Shown: positions 33,701 to 43,599 of the stretch, in pieces | Position numbering within the stretch: position 1 is the stretch's first letter | How the letters are laid out: each line of letters begins with the position of its first letter | From: Siphonodentalium dalli | Lineage: Eukaryota; Mollusca; Scaphopoda; Gadilida; Siphonodentaliidae | Reading direction: 5' to 3' | Assembly (NCBI GenBank): GCA_032622095.1 | Contig: CP136069.1 | Span: forward strand, 153,875,043-153,939,042 | Length of the DNA stretch: 64,000 nt | Position numbers and translations under genes: made by a program | Notes under the pieces: generated by a model | Database searches by the model: none | What the model saw: the letters and a program-made list of their open reading frames with translations, nothing else | What the model was told of the DNA's origin: nothing

Positions 33701-36393
33701 TCAGTCACAAAAAACGGCACTGCGATGGTTAATCAAGTGATAATTTAATGAGCGTTTGTTTTTGACGCATCGCTATAAAGAGCGTTTGTTTACCATTCAA
33801 TGTTATTAGCATCTGCAGAGAGATATACGGGAACAATACTTTTGAGTGGTTTCCTATGCGGGGAGATTTATTGGATGCCATAGTACTCTTACAACATCAT
33901 TGTTATAGTATGTATGACACTTAGGGGCTTAGGGTCAGGGCTTAGGGGGATAGTTAGTGTGGATATAGGCATAATGCTTCTCAGAAATCCCAGTTACAAA
34001 CCAACACTCACAATTTCGTCTTTTGCATCAGATACAAACACCTCGACCGATCGGGACGAAACTTGGTACGTGTGTGTAGTTTGACCAGGCGGTCGTCGTT
34101 GTCGTATTGGCGAGCCTGTGCGACGCCCGTGCAGCGCATGCGCAGACGAGATCTCGGAAACGGGTGGAGCTATCGACTTGAAATTTGGTATGTGAATGTA
34201 TCTTGCCCGGATACAAATTTTATCGGGTCCCCAAGCCCGTGCGACGCCAGCTTCGCGCATGATCAGACCAGATCTCGGAAACGGGTGGAGCCATCGACTT
34301 GAAATTTGGTTTTTGAATAGCCCGGACAACGTCGGGCTCATCGGCTAGTGTTATATATTTGGTGCATGAGTTGTGGGCTATGTGAGAGAACAAATTAATA
34401 TGTGTGAATTTTACAAATATCAATTAAACGGTTAAGCAGTGTTTGATGTTCAAATTCGGTGCATATTTTGTTCCTATTTTTCATCTAATTTCTTTTATAA
34501 ATTCCGAGTTTTTATCATCCACTGGTTATAAAAGATGTAATGAGAAATTATATGCCTCATCCACTAGTTTATTCCGTCAGACACAGCCCTTATATCCGCT
34601 TTAAATCAATTTTAAATCAAATCCGCTTTGGTTAGAGATTCAAAATGTGATGTACGCGCGTTCCACGCCGTGGTATAGGCCTATGTGGACAATAATATAC
34701 TTGTTTGGAGCACAAAAAACGTGTTTATGGGGACAGGTTACGTGGCATGTATACACGAGTAAACATTGCTTATACGGATAATACATGTAATATTTTGGAT
34801 ACACAATACGAAATAGGCGTGAAACACCTTGTTCTGATCTCAAAAACATCAAAATACTGCATGATCGCCAAAAATCGAAAAACCAGCCCCGCCACAACGT
34901 TGTTGCCATCAAAACCACAACGGCGTTGTCATTTTTTCGCTGCTGTTGACTCACTTCGATTGGGATTATATTGAATAATTAGGCCACTGGAGAGTTGTGG
35001 CCGTTACCAGCATGATTGGGGACAATTGTTCTTACGTGGAGAATACCAGCGGGTGTCAAATTGTGTTCAGGGGTGAGCAAATAGGGTTTTTATGTCGAGG
35101 AACCATGGTCAGAATGCCCACCCTGGCATTTTGTGTAGGCTATTTCTCAGCCGTACAAACAAACAGACAGCCAGGGAAGCGCTCATTCGTTGGGTATGAT
35201 ATCCTTCTTCAGGGCTGTGGGGGTATCATTATAATAAATATGGACATTAACTCCCCATCCCGATTTTGGTGATCAGCCCTCTCCTACCCTCTTGCGAATT
35301 TCGCCAAAAACACCGTACAACGGCGTTTCGCCACAACACAACGGCCAAACGCACACCACAGCGGGGAAACGGTTGGTCAGTGTGGTAAAGAATCACATGT
35401 ATTTTTCAGGAACTTCACTTACCGGTACATCGAACTCAAAACAAATGATAATACAGCAATAAGATAAATGATAAACATTGAGTAGTTTCATCCACGAAAA
35501 TCCCGTGCATAAAAATATCCCTGACTCAGCAATTGGGTGTTCTTTGATCCAATTATGTGGTAATCGTACGACAGCACAGGGTCTTCGAGCGTGAGTAGTT
35601 TCATCCATGGAATCCCGTGCACAAAAATATATCCGCACTCAATAGTCCGGCATTCTTTGTTGTTACCACGACATGTATTATGCTGTATCTAATGTCACTA
35701 TTTGACACGCTTTTCTTATTGTTTTTTCGGGAGATGGACTGTGTTGATTTCATTTTGTCAATATTAATGAAAATAAGTGTAGATATATATATAGCCTGTC
35801 GACACAGACAAGACAGGAAAAGTTTTTAATAACGTCATTTATTATTTGTGTATGAGTGGGATTTCATGCAACGACCAACGGGGGGAATGGGTCCGTGGGA
35901 CGGACCCGCAGCCGGCCTGGCGGAAACCCTGCAAGCACAACAGATCGTCTGGCTTATTTAAACAATTTTAAAACAAAGGGCTCAATCAAACCTCATTTAT
36001 CGTGCCATATTTGTAATTTTTCAACATTATCTTGGAGAGCAAGTACACCAAGGCCGAATGGCATGAACACCATGGCCGAATGCCAACTACACCATGGTTG
36101 AACGGCATCTACATTGCCATGTAGTTGTCATTCGGTCGTGGTGGAAACGGTAAACGCACCGCGGTAAAGTGGACATTTGTTGCGGCGATAGGGGTAGGTC
36201 CAATCCATTAACAAAAGCAATATCGAATATTCGCAGGGCCCCAACTCAAGAATAGTGAACAAACATCTGTGCACACCTGTATGACTGAGGAAATGGTCTG
36301 CTCCACTTTATTGACAGCTTGTAAATGGGAAAGGCCAGACTCAGCTTCTGAATTATCAAAGTCATCAGGTGGATCTATGGCAACAGTCGACAT
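21727..36393 (-). CDS. SNRNP25: U11/U12 snRNP 25 kDa protein, five coding exons
   Basis: Exons (minus strand): 36393-36277, 30402-30279, 23850-23745, 22769-22695, 21784-21727; together 480 nt, 159 residues plus stop, with all phases matching. All introns are GT-AG; donors are GTGTGC (intron 1) and GTGAGT (introns 2-4). Key blocks: DPLLGDLPSKITLEEVNSQ, ALEYGQAMVV (exon 2); VVVLDATLHELKKAIKRY (3); KYVWRRYCMYFDGQKLTDD (4); YGICNRSEVTFTKKLKER (5). These match the human protein as I recall it (LEEVNSQIALEYGQAM, YVWRTYHLT, YGIRNRDEV). The protein has a ubiquitin-like fold and belongs to the U11/U12 di-snRNP that recognises minor (U12-type) introns in the nucleus. The 39-residue N terminus is longer than in human. 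Another acceptor (ctcttgacag) just before the ATG at 36402 implies an intron in the 5' UTR. Confidence 0.93.
22098..22239. mobile_element. TTAA MITE, copy 4 (142 bp, third end type)
   Basis: TTAA on both sides (22094-22097, 22240-22243). Ends CCCTTTCAGTGCCAGG and its complement cctggcactcaaaggg. Holds only one arm of the common core (gactcgcatatataagag plus aatgcattggcacaggg). Lies in SNRNP25 intron 4. Confidence 0.8.
22244..22694. other. Rest of SNRNP25 intron 4
   Basis: Contains a direct duplication of about 47 bp around gagttatttccat ... tagggggtctttatc (22572-22645). No gene seen. Confidence 0.5.
23180..23690. repeat. 168-bp tandem repeat with cggacggac tail (SNRNP25 intron 3)
   Basis: attctaagtcaagaaggcc recurs at 23284 and 23452 with the same following text (ccaataactctgc, tgcaggtg). 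It ends with a cacggacggacgacgggcgg stretch and a G run at 23650-23660. This layout recurs at 28.3, 37.3 and 39.0 kb with different units. Confidence 0.7.
23851..25340. other. First part of SNRNP25 intron 2
   Basis: Holds the 145-bp imperfect hairpin at 24638-24782. Otherwise no gene; 25290-25335 carries a single 'gccataactctggc' relic. Confidence 0.5.
24638..24782. repeat. Imperfect hairpin, arms of about 67 bp
   Basis: ggtatctcaaactcg ... ctattttatacgtaattta ... ctatttgagcc is followed by its near-complement ggctcaaata ... ttgataaattccgtataaa ... gtgagatcc. The loop is about 12 bases. A foldback or short MITE in SNRNP25 intron 2. Confidence 0.75.
26438..27728 (+). CDS. Reverse transcriptase, C-terminal part of CR1-like ORF2
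   Basis: About 430 uninterrupted codons (no real start; the endonuclease domain is lost). Motifs: QSAYKKNHCTETAL, LDLSAAFDTLDH (motif A), YGVPQGSVLGP (motif B) and MYADDTQMY (catalytic YADD). The end has ALPPYIDTLLVKYVPARPLR and GPTIWNNLPKEVKQ, the conserved C-terminal block of CR1-group elements. No stop or frameshift, so the insertion is young. Not functional alone because it lacks the N terminus. Confidence 0.9.
26438..27873 (+). mobile_element. 5'-truncated CR1-like non-LTR retrotransposon
   Basis: Starts abruptly inside the CAGGG element after attattggtca and ends with a short 3' UTR containing gcgccatgagcc ... ggatatggcgctataca, a hairpin, and tattattatta, the usual 3' end of CR1/L2-type elements. 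About 60 bases of the host element (between the 5' and 3' junctions, present in copies 2 and 3) are missing, a deletion at the insertion site. Confidence 0.85.
28258..28665. repeat. About 173-bp tandem repeat, two copies, with hairpin tail
   Basis: attttctaagt ... ggccataactctgg ... aaacccgcgctatgcatg ... aagcggttgctgaac occurs twice, then tacggacgaacgtacggac and a cgccgacttcaagtcggggg hairpin. In SNRNP25 intron 2. Confidence 0.75.
28690..29510. repeat. Diverged 'aatccaagatggctg' repeats
   Basis: atccaagatggct with following catgtttttt recurs at 28710, 28845, 28985 and 29139 with variable spacing; then accaaatatcaattaaat-type units repeat to 29440 and cccgtctgctcgcc ends the block. Related to the clean 164-bp array at 36.7 kb. 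Confidence 0.6.
29511..30278. other. End of SNRNP25 intron 2
   Basis: No gene or repeat recognised up to the exon 2 donor at 30278. Confidence 0.45.
30901..31262. mobile_element. hAT MITE with perfect 8-bp duplication
   Basis: Ends tagtgctgggcggttt and atatcgtccagccctg. The 8 bases gaccacgg lie directly on both sides (30893-30900, 31263-31270). Internal atatcg motifs are numerous. 362 bp, no coding. Confidence 0.9.
31853..35384. mobile_element. Long-TIR DNA element with CACACTG ends
   Basis: Ends cacactgaccaaccgtttcc and complement, with gtaaa duplicated on both sides (31848-31852, 35385-35389). Arms of about 365 bp (31853-32215 and 34693-35384) are inverted copies, both carrying cgttgtggt and catgtaatattttggat; the right arm has an extra 320 bp (about 35022-35340). 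The 2.5-kb centre has no transposase frame and contains a Helitron-like insertion. CAC ends and 5-bp duplications resemble Transib, but this is only a resemblance. Confidence 0.75.
33538..34348 (+). mobile_element. Helitron-like non-autonomous element
   Basis: Starts TCTCATATAT after an A and ends with the hairpin gcccggacaacgtcgggc followed by tcatcggCTAG and a T: TC start, hairpin about 10 bases before CTRR, A/T target, as in Helitrons. Inside, cgatcg(a/g)gac(c/g)aaact recurs (33618, 34048) and gatctcggaaacgggtggag recurs (34149, 34271). No Rep/helicase coding. Confidence 0.6.
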
Positions 36394-36401
36394 CTCTTAA
36401 C

Positions 36402-36705
36402 CTGTCAAGAGAAAGTTAAATAAAATTGTAATTCAAGTTAAATATTTGTGGCTAATGTAAGTAGAGGTTGGAGATTTACTATTTTTGCACTTCGGACCGT
36501 TTCGTAACTAGGACTGGCAATATGTCTGGCATTAGTGACATATGACATCAAAGCAACTACATTTTATGCATAAACTATTTCCCATGCATAAATGAGAATA
36601 ATTATCCAAATGAAAGTGTCAATGACACTGTAGCTCAACTTAGGTTAGGGAATAATTTAATGGTTGACAGTAAATGGAGGAATAGGAAAGGTGCTAATTG
36701 AAATG
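36402..36705. other. SNRNP25 5' region
   Basis: Upstream of the 5' UTR acceptor at 36402. No promoter motif can be assigned and the upstream non-coding exon was not located. Confidence 0.4.
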
Positions 36706-37400
36706 TCTAACCTACATGTAGCTGTGCCAAAGGATTTAGTCATGCAAAGAATAAAATCCAAGATGGCTGCTGGCGGCCATGTTTTTTGGCTGAATGACCT
36801 CAAAATGACTCGTTCCCATCTACATGTCATTGTTAACATCCATGACAAATTTCATGAAGATCCGACTAAAGCTACGACCTGCAGCCCGCGCCAAAGGATT
36901 TAGTCATGCAAAGAGTAAAATCCAAGATGGCTGCTGGCGGTCATGTTTTTTGGCCGAACGACCCCAAAATGACTCGTTCCAATCTACATGTCATTGTTAA
37001 CATCCATGACAAATTTCATGTAGTTCCGACCAAAGCTACGACCTGCAGCCCGCGCCAAAGGATTTAGTCATGCGAAGAGTAAAATCCAAAATGACTGCTG
37101 GCGGCCATGTTTTTTGACAGAACGACCCCAAAATGACTCGTTCCCATCTACATGTCAATATTAACATCCATGACAAATTTCATGATGATCAGACGAACAG
37201 TACTACCTGTAGACCGCGCCAATGGATTTTATTTTGAAATCCAAGATGGCCGCCAGTGGCCATGTTTTTTGGCCGAATGACCCCAAAATGACTCGTTCCC
37301 ATCTACATGTCAATGTCAACATTCATGACAAATTTCATAAAGATCAAACCAAAGGTACGACCTGTAGCCCGCGACAAAGGAAATTGTTGACGGACACACA
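36706..37400. repeat. 164-bp tandem array, about 4 copies
   Basis: caaaggatttagtcatgc and aaatccaagatggctgc repeat at 36730, 36895, 37059 and (variant) 37223, i.e. every 164-165 bases; each has catgttttttggc and atgactcgttccc. Ends in cggacacacagacacacgg. Confidence 0.85.
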
Positions 37401-37604
37401 GACACACGGACGCCAACCCATGGCAATAGCTCAAACTTACAAAGTACTTACAATTACATTAGTTTGCTTCGTAACACTATCTCAGCATTATAATAAATAC
37501 AAAACGTACAAATCGTCAAATACAAATAAAAGGTCGGCCGACCACAGTGTCCACCGACAACGTGGCAAGTCGATGGCCGCTTTGTTAAAGAAATTTTTTT
37601 AAAT

Positions 37605-38975
37605 GTCGATGGCCGCTTTGTTAAAGAAATTAAACCAGAGTTTCAAATCTCTACATTTAAAACTGTAGGAGGAGTTGATTACACCATGAAGGTACCCAAT
37701 CTCATCCAAAAGGCAAAAATTTTCCAAATTTTCTAAGTCGAAAACCCCCCAAAAATATGGAAAAAATGATATTCTTTATTAGCTATATAGATGTTGCAAA
37801 TCATCAACATGTTAGGAACAATATCCCAGAGTTTCAAATCTCTACATTTAAAACTGTAGGAGGAGTTGATTACACCTTGAAGGTACCCATTCTCATCCAA
37901 AAGGCAAAAATGTTCCAAATTTTCTAAGTCAAAAACCCCCCGAAAATATGGAAAAAATGATATTTTTTATTAGCTATATACATGTTGCAAATCACCAACA
38001 TGTTAGGAACAATATCCCAGAGTTTCAAATCTCTACATTTAAAACTGTAGGAGGAGTTGATTACACCATGAAGGTACCCAATCTCATCCAAAAGGCAAAA
38101 ATGTTCCAAATTTTCTAAGTCGAAAACCCCCCCAAAAATATGGAAAAAATAATATTTTTGATTAGGCCAAAGAAAAAAGATTGTATGTTTCCGGTAACAT
38201 AGCGAAAAATTTAGGGTAGGTAGGTAGGGAATTGTTTTTATTTTATTTTATTTTGATATTTTTTATCCAGCTGCAGAAATATTGAACTACCTCGACCAAA
38301 GTGACATAAAATGCCAACCCGTGCCATGGGGAAAGTATTACTTGATCAACACAGTGGAAATATACATTAAGATTGATAAAAAATCAGACTTACTTCATGC
38401 TTACGTATGTTTTTTATTATATCTAATACCACATTTTCATAAATTTGGCTATAAACTTGGTACAAAATTGATGTCACTAACTTTTTATAAGAATTTTACC
38501 AATAATACCGCCATTATACCGTACATGTATTGTGACGATTACATCCCATTGTCTGGTGGTAGCCAGTACACCCACCGAGCATGCCTGGTTTTTGGAAACA
38601 GTAGCTACATGTATACCCCTAATATATGCAGTGATAACCTCTTTACATGTATATATATACAGATACACACCCACCATGTCTGTTGATAGTGTTCCATAAG
38701 TCCCAAACAAGACATAAAGCAGGCAGGAGATCCACTCTCAGGAAATTAAAATTGCGAAAATTTTGACTTTTTCTCAAAATATCAATAAAAAGTTTAGGGT
38801 CGGCGGGTTATTTTTAGGGTCGGTCGATGTACGGAAACATAGTATCTTTTTTCTTTGGCCTTAGCTATATAGATGTTGCAAATCACCAACATGTTAGGAA
38901 CAATATCCCAGAGTTTCAAATCTCTACGTTTAAAACTGTAGGAGGAGTTGATTACACCATGAAGGTACCCAATCT
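37605..38975. repeat. 191-bp tandem array, interrupted by a MITE
   Basis: cagagtttcaaatctctac occurs at 37637, 37827, 38018 and 38909. The spacing is 190-191 bases; the last gap is 699 bases longer, exactly the MITE (696) plus its 3-bp duplication. Each unit has aggaggagttgattacacc and gaaaaaatgata. Ends in ggacgcacggacggacgc and a cgggggac tail. Confidence 0.9.
38165..38860. mobile_element. PIF/Harbinger-type MITE, 696 bp
   Basis: Ends ggccaaagaaaaaaga and tcttttttctttggcc; TTA on both sides (38162-38164, 38861-38863). Subterminal tatgtttccg(g) and ggtaggtaggta / ggtcggcggg motifs as in the other two copies. Clean insertion in a 191-bp satellite unit. Confidence 0.9.
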
Positions 38976-40869
38976 CGGACGCACGGACGGACGCACGGAG
39001 GGACGAGGGTCATTTCTATAGTCCTCCGATGGAAACGTCGGGGGACAAAAAGTAAGGCCCGTTTTATACGTCGCGCCAAACACGGGTCGCTCTATCTTCC
39101 CCTGGCTCGACATTGGGGCGTCTCTGGCTCGTATTACGTTTGTTTGATTTATACGTCGAGCCAGCTGACACGTGCTGTAATAGTATATTTCGAAGAATTT
39201 TAGCATTTCTGATACAAAATGCTATAATAATTTCCGCGATAGTGTCCTCTGACAATGCACTATAAACTGGCCTTCTATAGGCCTACAGTGCATACATCTC
39301 ATAATTTACGTTTTCGTTGGTTTCAAAATCGGGATCTTGTCATTCATTTCCCTTGAACCTTCGAATATATATATCTGCAATTATGCAATATATTTATTCC
39401 CAACTTTTGCGAAACGTCCCTTGTCAGTCGATGAATGTATGTCCCCGTAGTAGTAGTACCGTACAATTGCCTTCAATGTATATTTACAACGGCCAGGAGT
39501 TAGCACGTCTGTGGCCCGACGCTGTTTTATACGACGTGCCAGATACGGGGTCGCGCTAGGATGACTGGAGAGATAACGTAATGACACCAAAAACTTCAAA
39601 TTGCGCATGCATTCCGCCAAAGGGGTCCGAAATGGGGAATGGTTTTCCCTGAATCATCTTAGGGCGACCCGTGTTTAGCACGACTTGGGAGCGACCGATA
39701 AAGGCTGCTTTCAATCAGAGTTCGCTAAAGTATTCAACTCAGTATTGGATTGTAATTTGAGGTAATAAAATTGCGGTTGCGATATATTGAATTTTTATTT
39801 TACACACGGTTTCAATTTTTACGGTTTTTCTTTTCCAAACCGACTATATAGTCAATATATTGAAATATCGCCCAGCCCTATTATATACCTGCCTGCAATT
39901 GGGAATTTGGTGGTTGAAAATTGGGAATAAAGGTGCCTTTTTCCCATTGGGAATGGGGCCGAATACAGGACCCTGAGAACACCTTAAAAAATCCCTGCCG
40001 GCAGTTGGAGTGGGCATGCTCACGTCAAAATCGTAGGTAAAAAAATAATATCAAGCACTGTTTAATTTTAGATGCCAAATCGTGGCATATCCTTGGTTTA
40101 TACCTCCACTTGCGACGTAATCGCAGTCGTGTGTACGTAAAAAACGTAGCTGGAAATGATCATAGGGTAGTCAATCACATGCTTTAGGAACAACCTACGA
40201 ATACGGTATCATAATTTATTATATGACTACAGGGCTGGCGATCTAGAAAATCCAGGAGGGCTATTAATAGCCCTCCTAGATATGCCTAGGAGGCCTATAG
40301 CCCTCCTCAACTTTTAAAGTTATGATTTATTTTATCTGAGTTACTACTGCCGTTAGTTTGTCTATTTTTGATGTTGTATAACTCCATTTAAATTAGTTTT
40401 CTTCATGTGGAAACAAAGTGTCCACAGAGTTGTGAATGTCAAAATCCCCCACAGTAATTATGGTATGGTGAATATTTAACTATGTTTTATATGTTGTGAT
40501 AATCTATATGTACAAGAAACAAAATGTAAGAGTATTTGTACTCAACAATTTGTCGGTCGGTGTCCAACCCATGCAACGGAATTGGGTGAGTTTGTCCACA
40601 TTAAAAGCATTCTCCATGAAAGTGTAATTTTACGTAAAATACACAATCAAGAACAATATTAAATCCAGTATATTTGCACTTGAATATTGACTGCTTTTTC
40701 TCTCAAAGTAATCCATATTCCATTGTCGATCGCAGACTGCTGCTTGCAGCGGTCAAGTCGCTATCTATAGATTTACTGGGTGTTTGCAATTGGGGACATA
40801 GAAAATAGTTTCTGAACTTTAATAACTGAATAACAGTGTAAACTAGAATACGTGGATACATTTAGCTAA
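38976..40869. other. Repeat relics, no gene seen
   Basis: 39060-39700 has CpG-rich partial repeats (gttttatacgtcgcgcc, gttttatacgacgtgcc; aaacacgggtcgc inverted). 39860-39880 (atatcgcccagcccta) is a hAT-type right end. 40010-40210 is repeated directly at about 43820-44030 (aataatatcaagcactgttt, gcgacgtaatcgcagtcgtg). 40240-40315 repeats 'agccctcct'. Confidence 0.5.
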
Positions 40870-42377
40870 GGCCAAAAGGAAGAATACCTGAGTTTAGGGT
40901 AACACGAGGGAAAAAAACAGGGGCGGGCGGGCGGTACTTCATTTTATTTGATTTTTTCATTTTATTTTTCACGGGGAATAGTATTTAAGTATTCGTGCCT
41001 TCTAATCGTCTGCCAGTGTCACTCGTATATAACTTGGGCAAGTCATTGTCACACTAATCAATGTCATGGTAGCTTTAATCAGTTTAATGGTGTTGCAGAA
41101 GTTCAATGACATGTACGGTATACAGCATGATATTAAATGATATTATATATACATGTAGAATACAATGAGGTCCCCAGAGGGTGAATTTGGTGATGCTAGC
41201 CCGCTATGTAAGCGTCTAGTGTTGGAAATTAAACGGTTTATGTTCACGCTGAAGCTCGGATATTACAGGCCAAATCCTACGAGTGGACATATTATTTTTC
41301 AATTTCCCACACAAGACACTTATGATAATTTGTTTATCCACCGACTCGAATACTAAGAAATTTTGCGAAATATTCAACTCCGAAGGTGAATTTAACAAGA
41401 GTTCCTCCATTGTAAATGGCACATACATGCGGCAACGCCAACGTGACGTACATAACATAATCAATATGTAAAGCGGTGGTGGCATTAACACCTGTAAAAC
41501 AAAGAAAGCACCAAGAACAATATATGTGCAATGATTACCCTATGACTGTTGCATTCCGATCATTGCGACACAGAAGATGTTGATTCATCGGGTCCGGATT
41601 TCTGTAGAACTAATGAATATTTAATGAGAAATTGTTCTACTAGGAAAAAATTAAGTTCTACCAGGCACATACCACTCCTACTGCATGGGTACATACAGAC
41701 TCATGTTATGTCATGCTTATAATTTTCAGTGTGGATGCGGTGAGAGGTGGATAAACTATAATAATGGAATTTTGAGCTTTGGGTCGATTTCAAAAGTGTC
41801 AGAATTATTTTTAATCCGACATTTTATTACTATGTCCTTTTCTGTCAGTTCAGAATCTGTGTGGTACCGGTTCACGCACGACAACATGTCTGTGCTATAG
41901 TTGACAGGCGCCATGATGTTTCTATTCTGATTCATATGAACGCATTTGTGAAGTTTAATAGCTAAAACTCAGGATCTATCCGCACACGGAAGTGTTTCCG
42001 CCATATTCAATCGCCATGCGCAATCGGCAAAATATCCGGTTACTTTCGATTTGCTAGTTAATACATATTCCGGCACAATTATCACGTGTTTTCTGGTTTC
42101 CGCTTTCGAGAAATCGGCGAGGTTTGCCGAACAATGACGAGGGAATACGAATATACTACAACAACAATGGCGGCACTTCCGTTTTTCGTGAATTGACGAT
42201 ATTTGCAAGGAAATGGTTTACTTGTTTAAGCTAATTCCGTAGTCGCGAATTCCTAATTACAAAAAAATAAAATGAAGTCGGAGGAAATTTTTGAAAAACG
42301 ATAAAATGGAATTTGGCGGCAGGTTTTGAGTAGGGGCGGGCGGGTTACCCTAAACACAGGTATTCTTCGTTTTGGCC
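40870..42377. mobile_element. PIF/Harbinger-type element, 1.5 kb
   Basis: Ends ggccaaaaggaagaatacct and ggtattcttcgttttggcc; TAA on both sides (40867-40869, 42378-42380). Subterminal gagtttagggtaac and cgggcgggcgg in both arms. Inside, open frames of about 60-90 codons overlap on both strands (41165-41491) but none resembles a transposase. Confidence 0.85.
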
Positions 42378-42380
42378 TAA

Positions 42381-42894
42381 TTGTCACATCACCCAGCCCT
42401 CATAATTGGCTAGGGCAAACTGGGCCACGGTAAAGGGTTGCCGTAGCAGATTGCCGAAGCCAAACAATCTGAATTAAAAGGGCTGTGTCACCTAAAGCGA
42501 CCTTCAATTGAAATATACAGTGTCTCGATCAAAGCGGTCTTCGACAAACGATAAAGCCGCGTCAATCATTGCCATCATGTCGCAGTGATGTTTTTGACCT
42601 CAAACGACGAGTGAGACATTGTGTTGTCAATTTCATTCTTTCAAGTAATAGTCGGGTCACCGTGTGTGTCTATACTAGTAACACTGTCAATTCCGGGTGC
42701 CACCAAACGTTATACTTACCGTAACTTACGCGCAGTTAACACCCGTTTATGTCGGAATCGATCTTGAAAACGTTATACATGGAACTAATACACTATGTTC
42801 CGACTAGTCGACGGCAAAATTCAGAGTCGACGTTCTGACATTTCAGCGTCGTCTACGACTAGTCGATTAATCGTTTCAACCCTAATGTTCCCAT
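42381..42894. other. No gene; hAT-like end
   Basis: 42845-42890 (cgactagtcgattaatcg, then tttcaaccctaa) looks like the end of a hAT-type element; a partner end was not found. Confidence 0.35.
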
Positions 42895-43516
42895 TTCCCG
42901 CCAAAACTCAATTATATTTTATAACACGTTGGCTAAAAATCTATAGCAGCGGTCGTCAGTTGTTGGACTAATACAGACTATTGACAAGCTACGCGTTCCG
43001 AGTTTGAAAGATTTCGCTACCATTCATATTTCGCCGCTATAAATATCTCCTGCAGACAAACCCTGCAGTATATATGACGTCACAGCGCACAATACTTGAA
43101 ATTCTAGGAAATACTTAATTCTATTCTCCCAGCTAGGTCTTATTGGACAATGCACCGATGCTCTTTAGTGTTTAGTTTCATTATACCTGTCGGAATATTA
43201 TTGTAAGTTATAAATTTTTAAACACTGTAACTTGTAGCTTTATATAGTCTTCAATCAGACGGCAGTCTTAATTGCGTAATTACATGATTAATTATCTGGA
43301 TACCATCAACAGAATTAATGCACCCGCGGAAAATGATCGACTTGCGTAATATACGTAGCTTTGGATTGCTTTGTAAGACACTCAGGTGCAAGGAAATGGC
43401 TACTTTTCAGTGTCAAATAACAAAATTTTCGCCGGACAGGACAAACCATGGTCGTCCTGTCGCGTTATGTGTTTCCCCATTACAGACTCATTAATTTCCC
43501 CTTGGCGGAAACCCTG
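42895..43516. mobile_element. CAGGG-ended element, copy 3 (5' truncated)
   Basis: Collinear with 26119-26437 plus 27880-28158 of copy 1 without the CR1 insertion, ending cttggcggaaaccctg. It shows the 60 bases missing at the CR1 insertion site (caccgatgctctttagtg ... aatattattg). The left end is missing. Confidence 0.8.
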
Positions 43517-43599
43517 ACTAACCTCACATTGACATGATTAGATAGCATTGTTCTAATATCATATAATTTATAAACATAACTATTCAAATTTGGGTAGCA

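Larger units (their letters stand above)
31368..35931. mobile_element. CAGGGTTTCCG-ended element, copy 2 (opposite orientation)
   Basis: Ends cagggtttccgtcagggg and ggcctggcggaaaccctg; caagc on both sides (31363-31367, 35932-35936). The outer parts 31368-31840 and 35400-35931 match copy 1 in reverse. The middle is occupied by the long-TIR element 31853-35384; without it this copy is about 1.0 kb. Confidence 0.8.
30403..36276. other. SNRNP25 intron 1, filled by transposons
   Basis: 5.9 kb. Holds a hAT MITE (30901-31262) and a nested set of elements (31368-35931). Only 30403-30892 and 35937-36276 look unoccupied; neither shows a gene. Confidence 0.8.

Noticed and set aside
34640-34954. 104-codon minus frame, also seen near 31959 (+)
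   Set aside because: Both are the arms of the long-TIR element read in the same direction; no domain is visible.
31853-35384. Recombination-signal (RAG) identity of the CACACTG ends
   Set aside because: Only the first few bases and the 5-bp duplication are suggestive; no nonamer-spacer arrangement or transposase was seen. Kept as a resemblance only.
36664-37602. Open frames of 79 and 126 codons
   Set aside because: They are translations of the 164-bp tandem repeat.
37733-38109. Two 61-codon minus frames that repeat each other
   Set aside because: They are the 191-bp satellite read in one frame, not genes.
39060-39700. TIR element with aaacacgggtcgc ends
   Set aside because: Only 13 bases are inverted and neighbouring direct repeats confuse the ends; no duplication was found.
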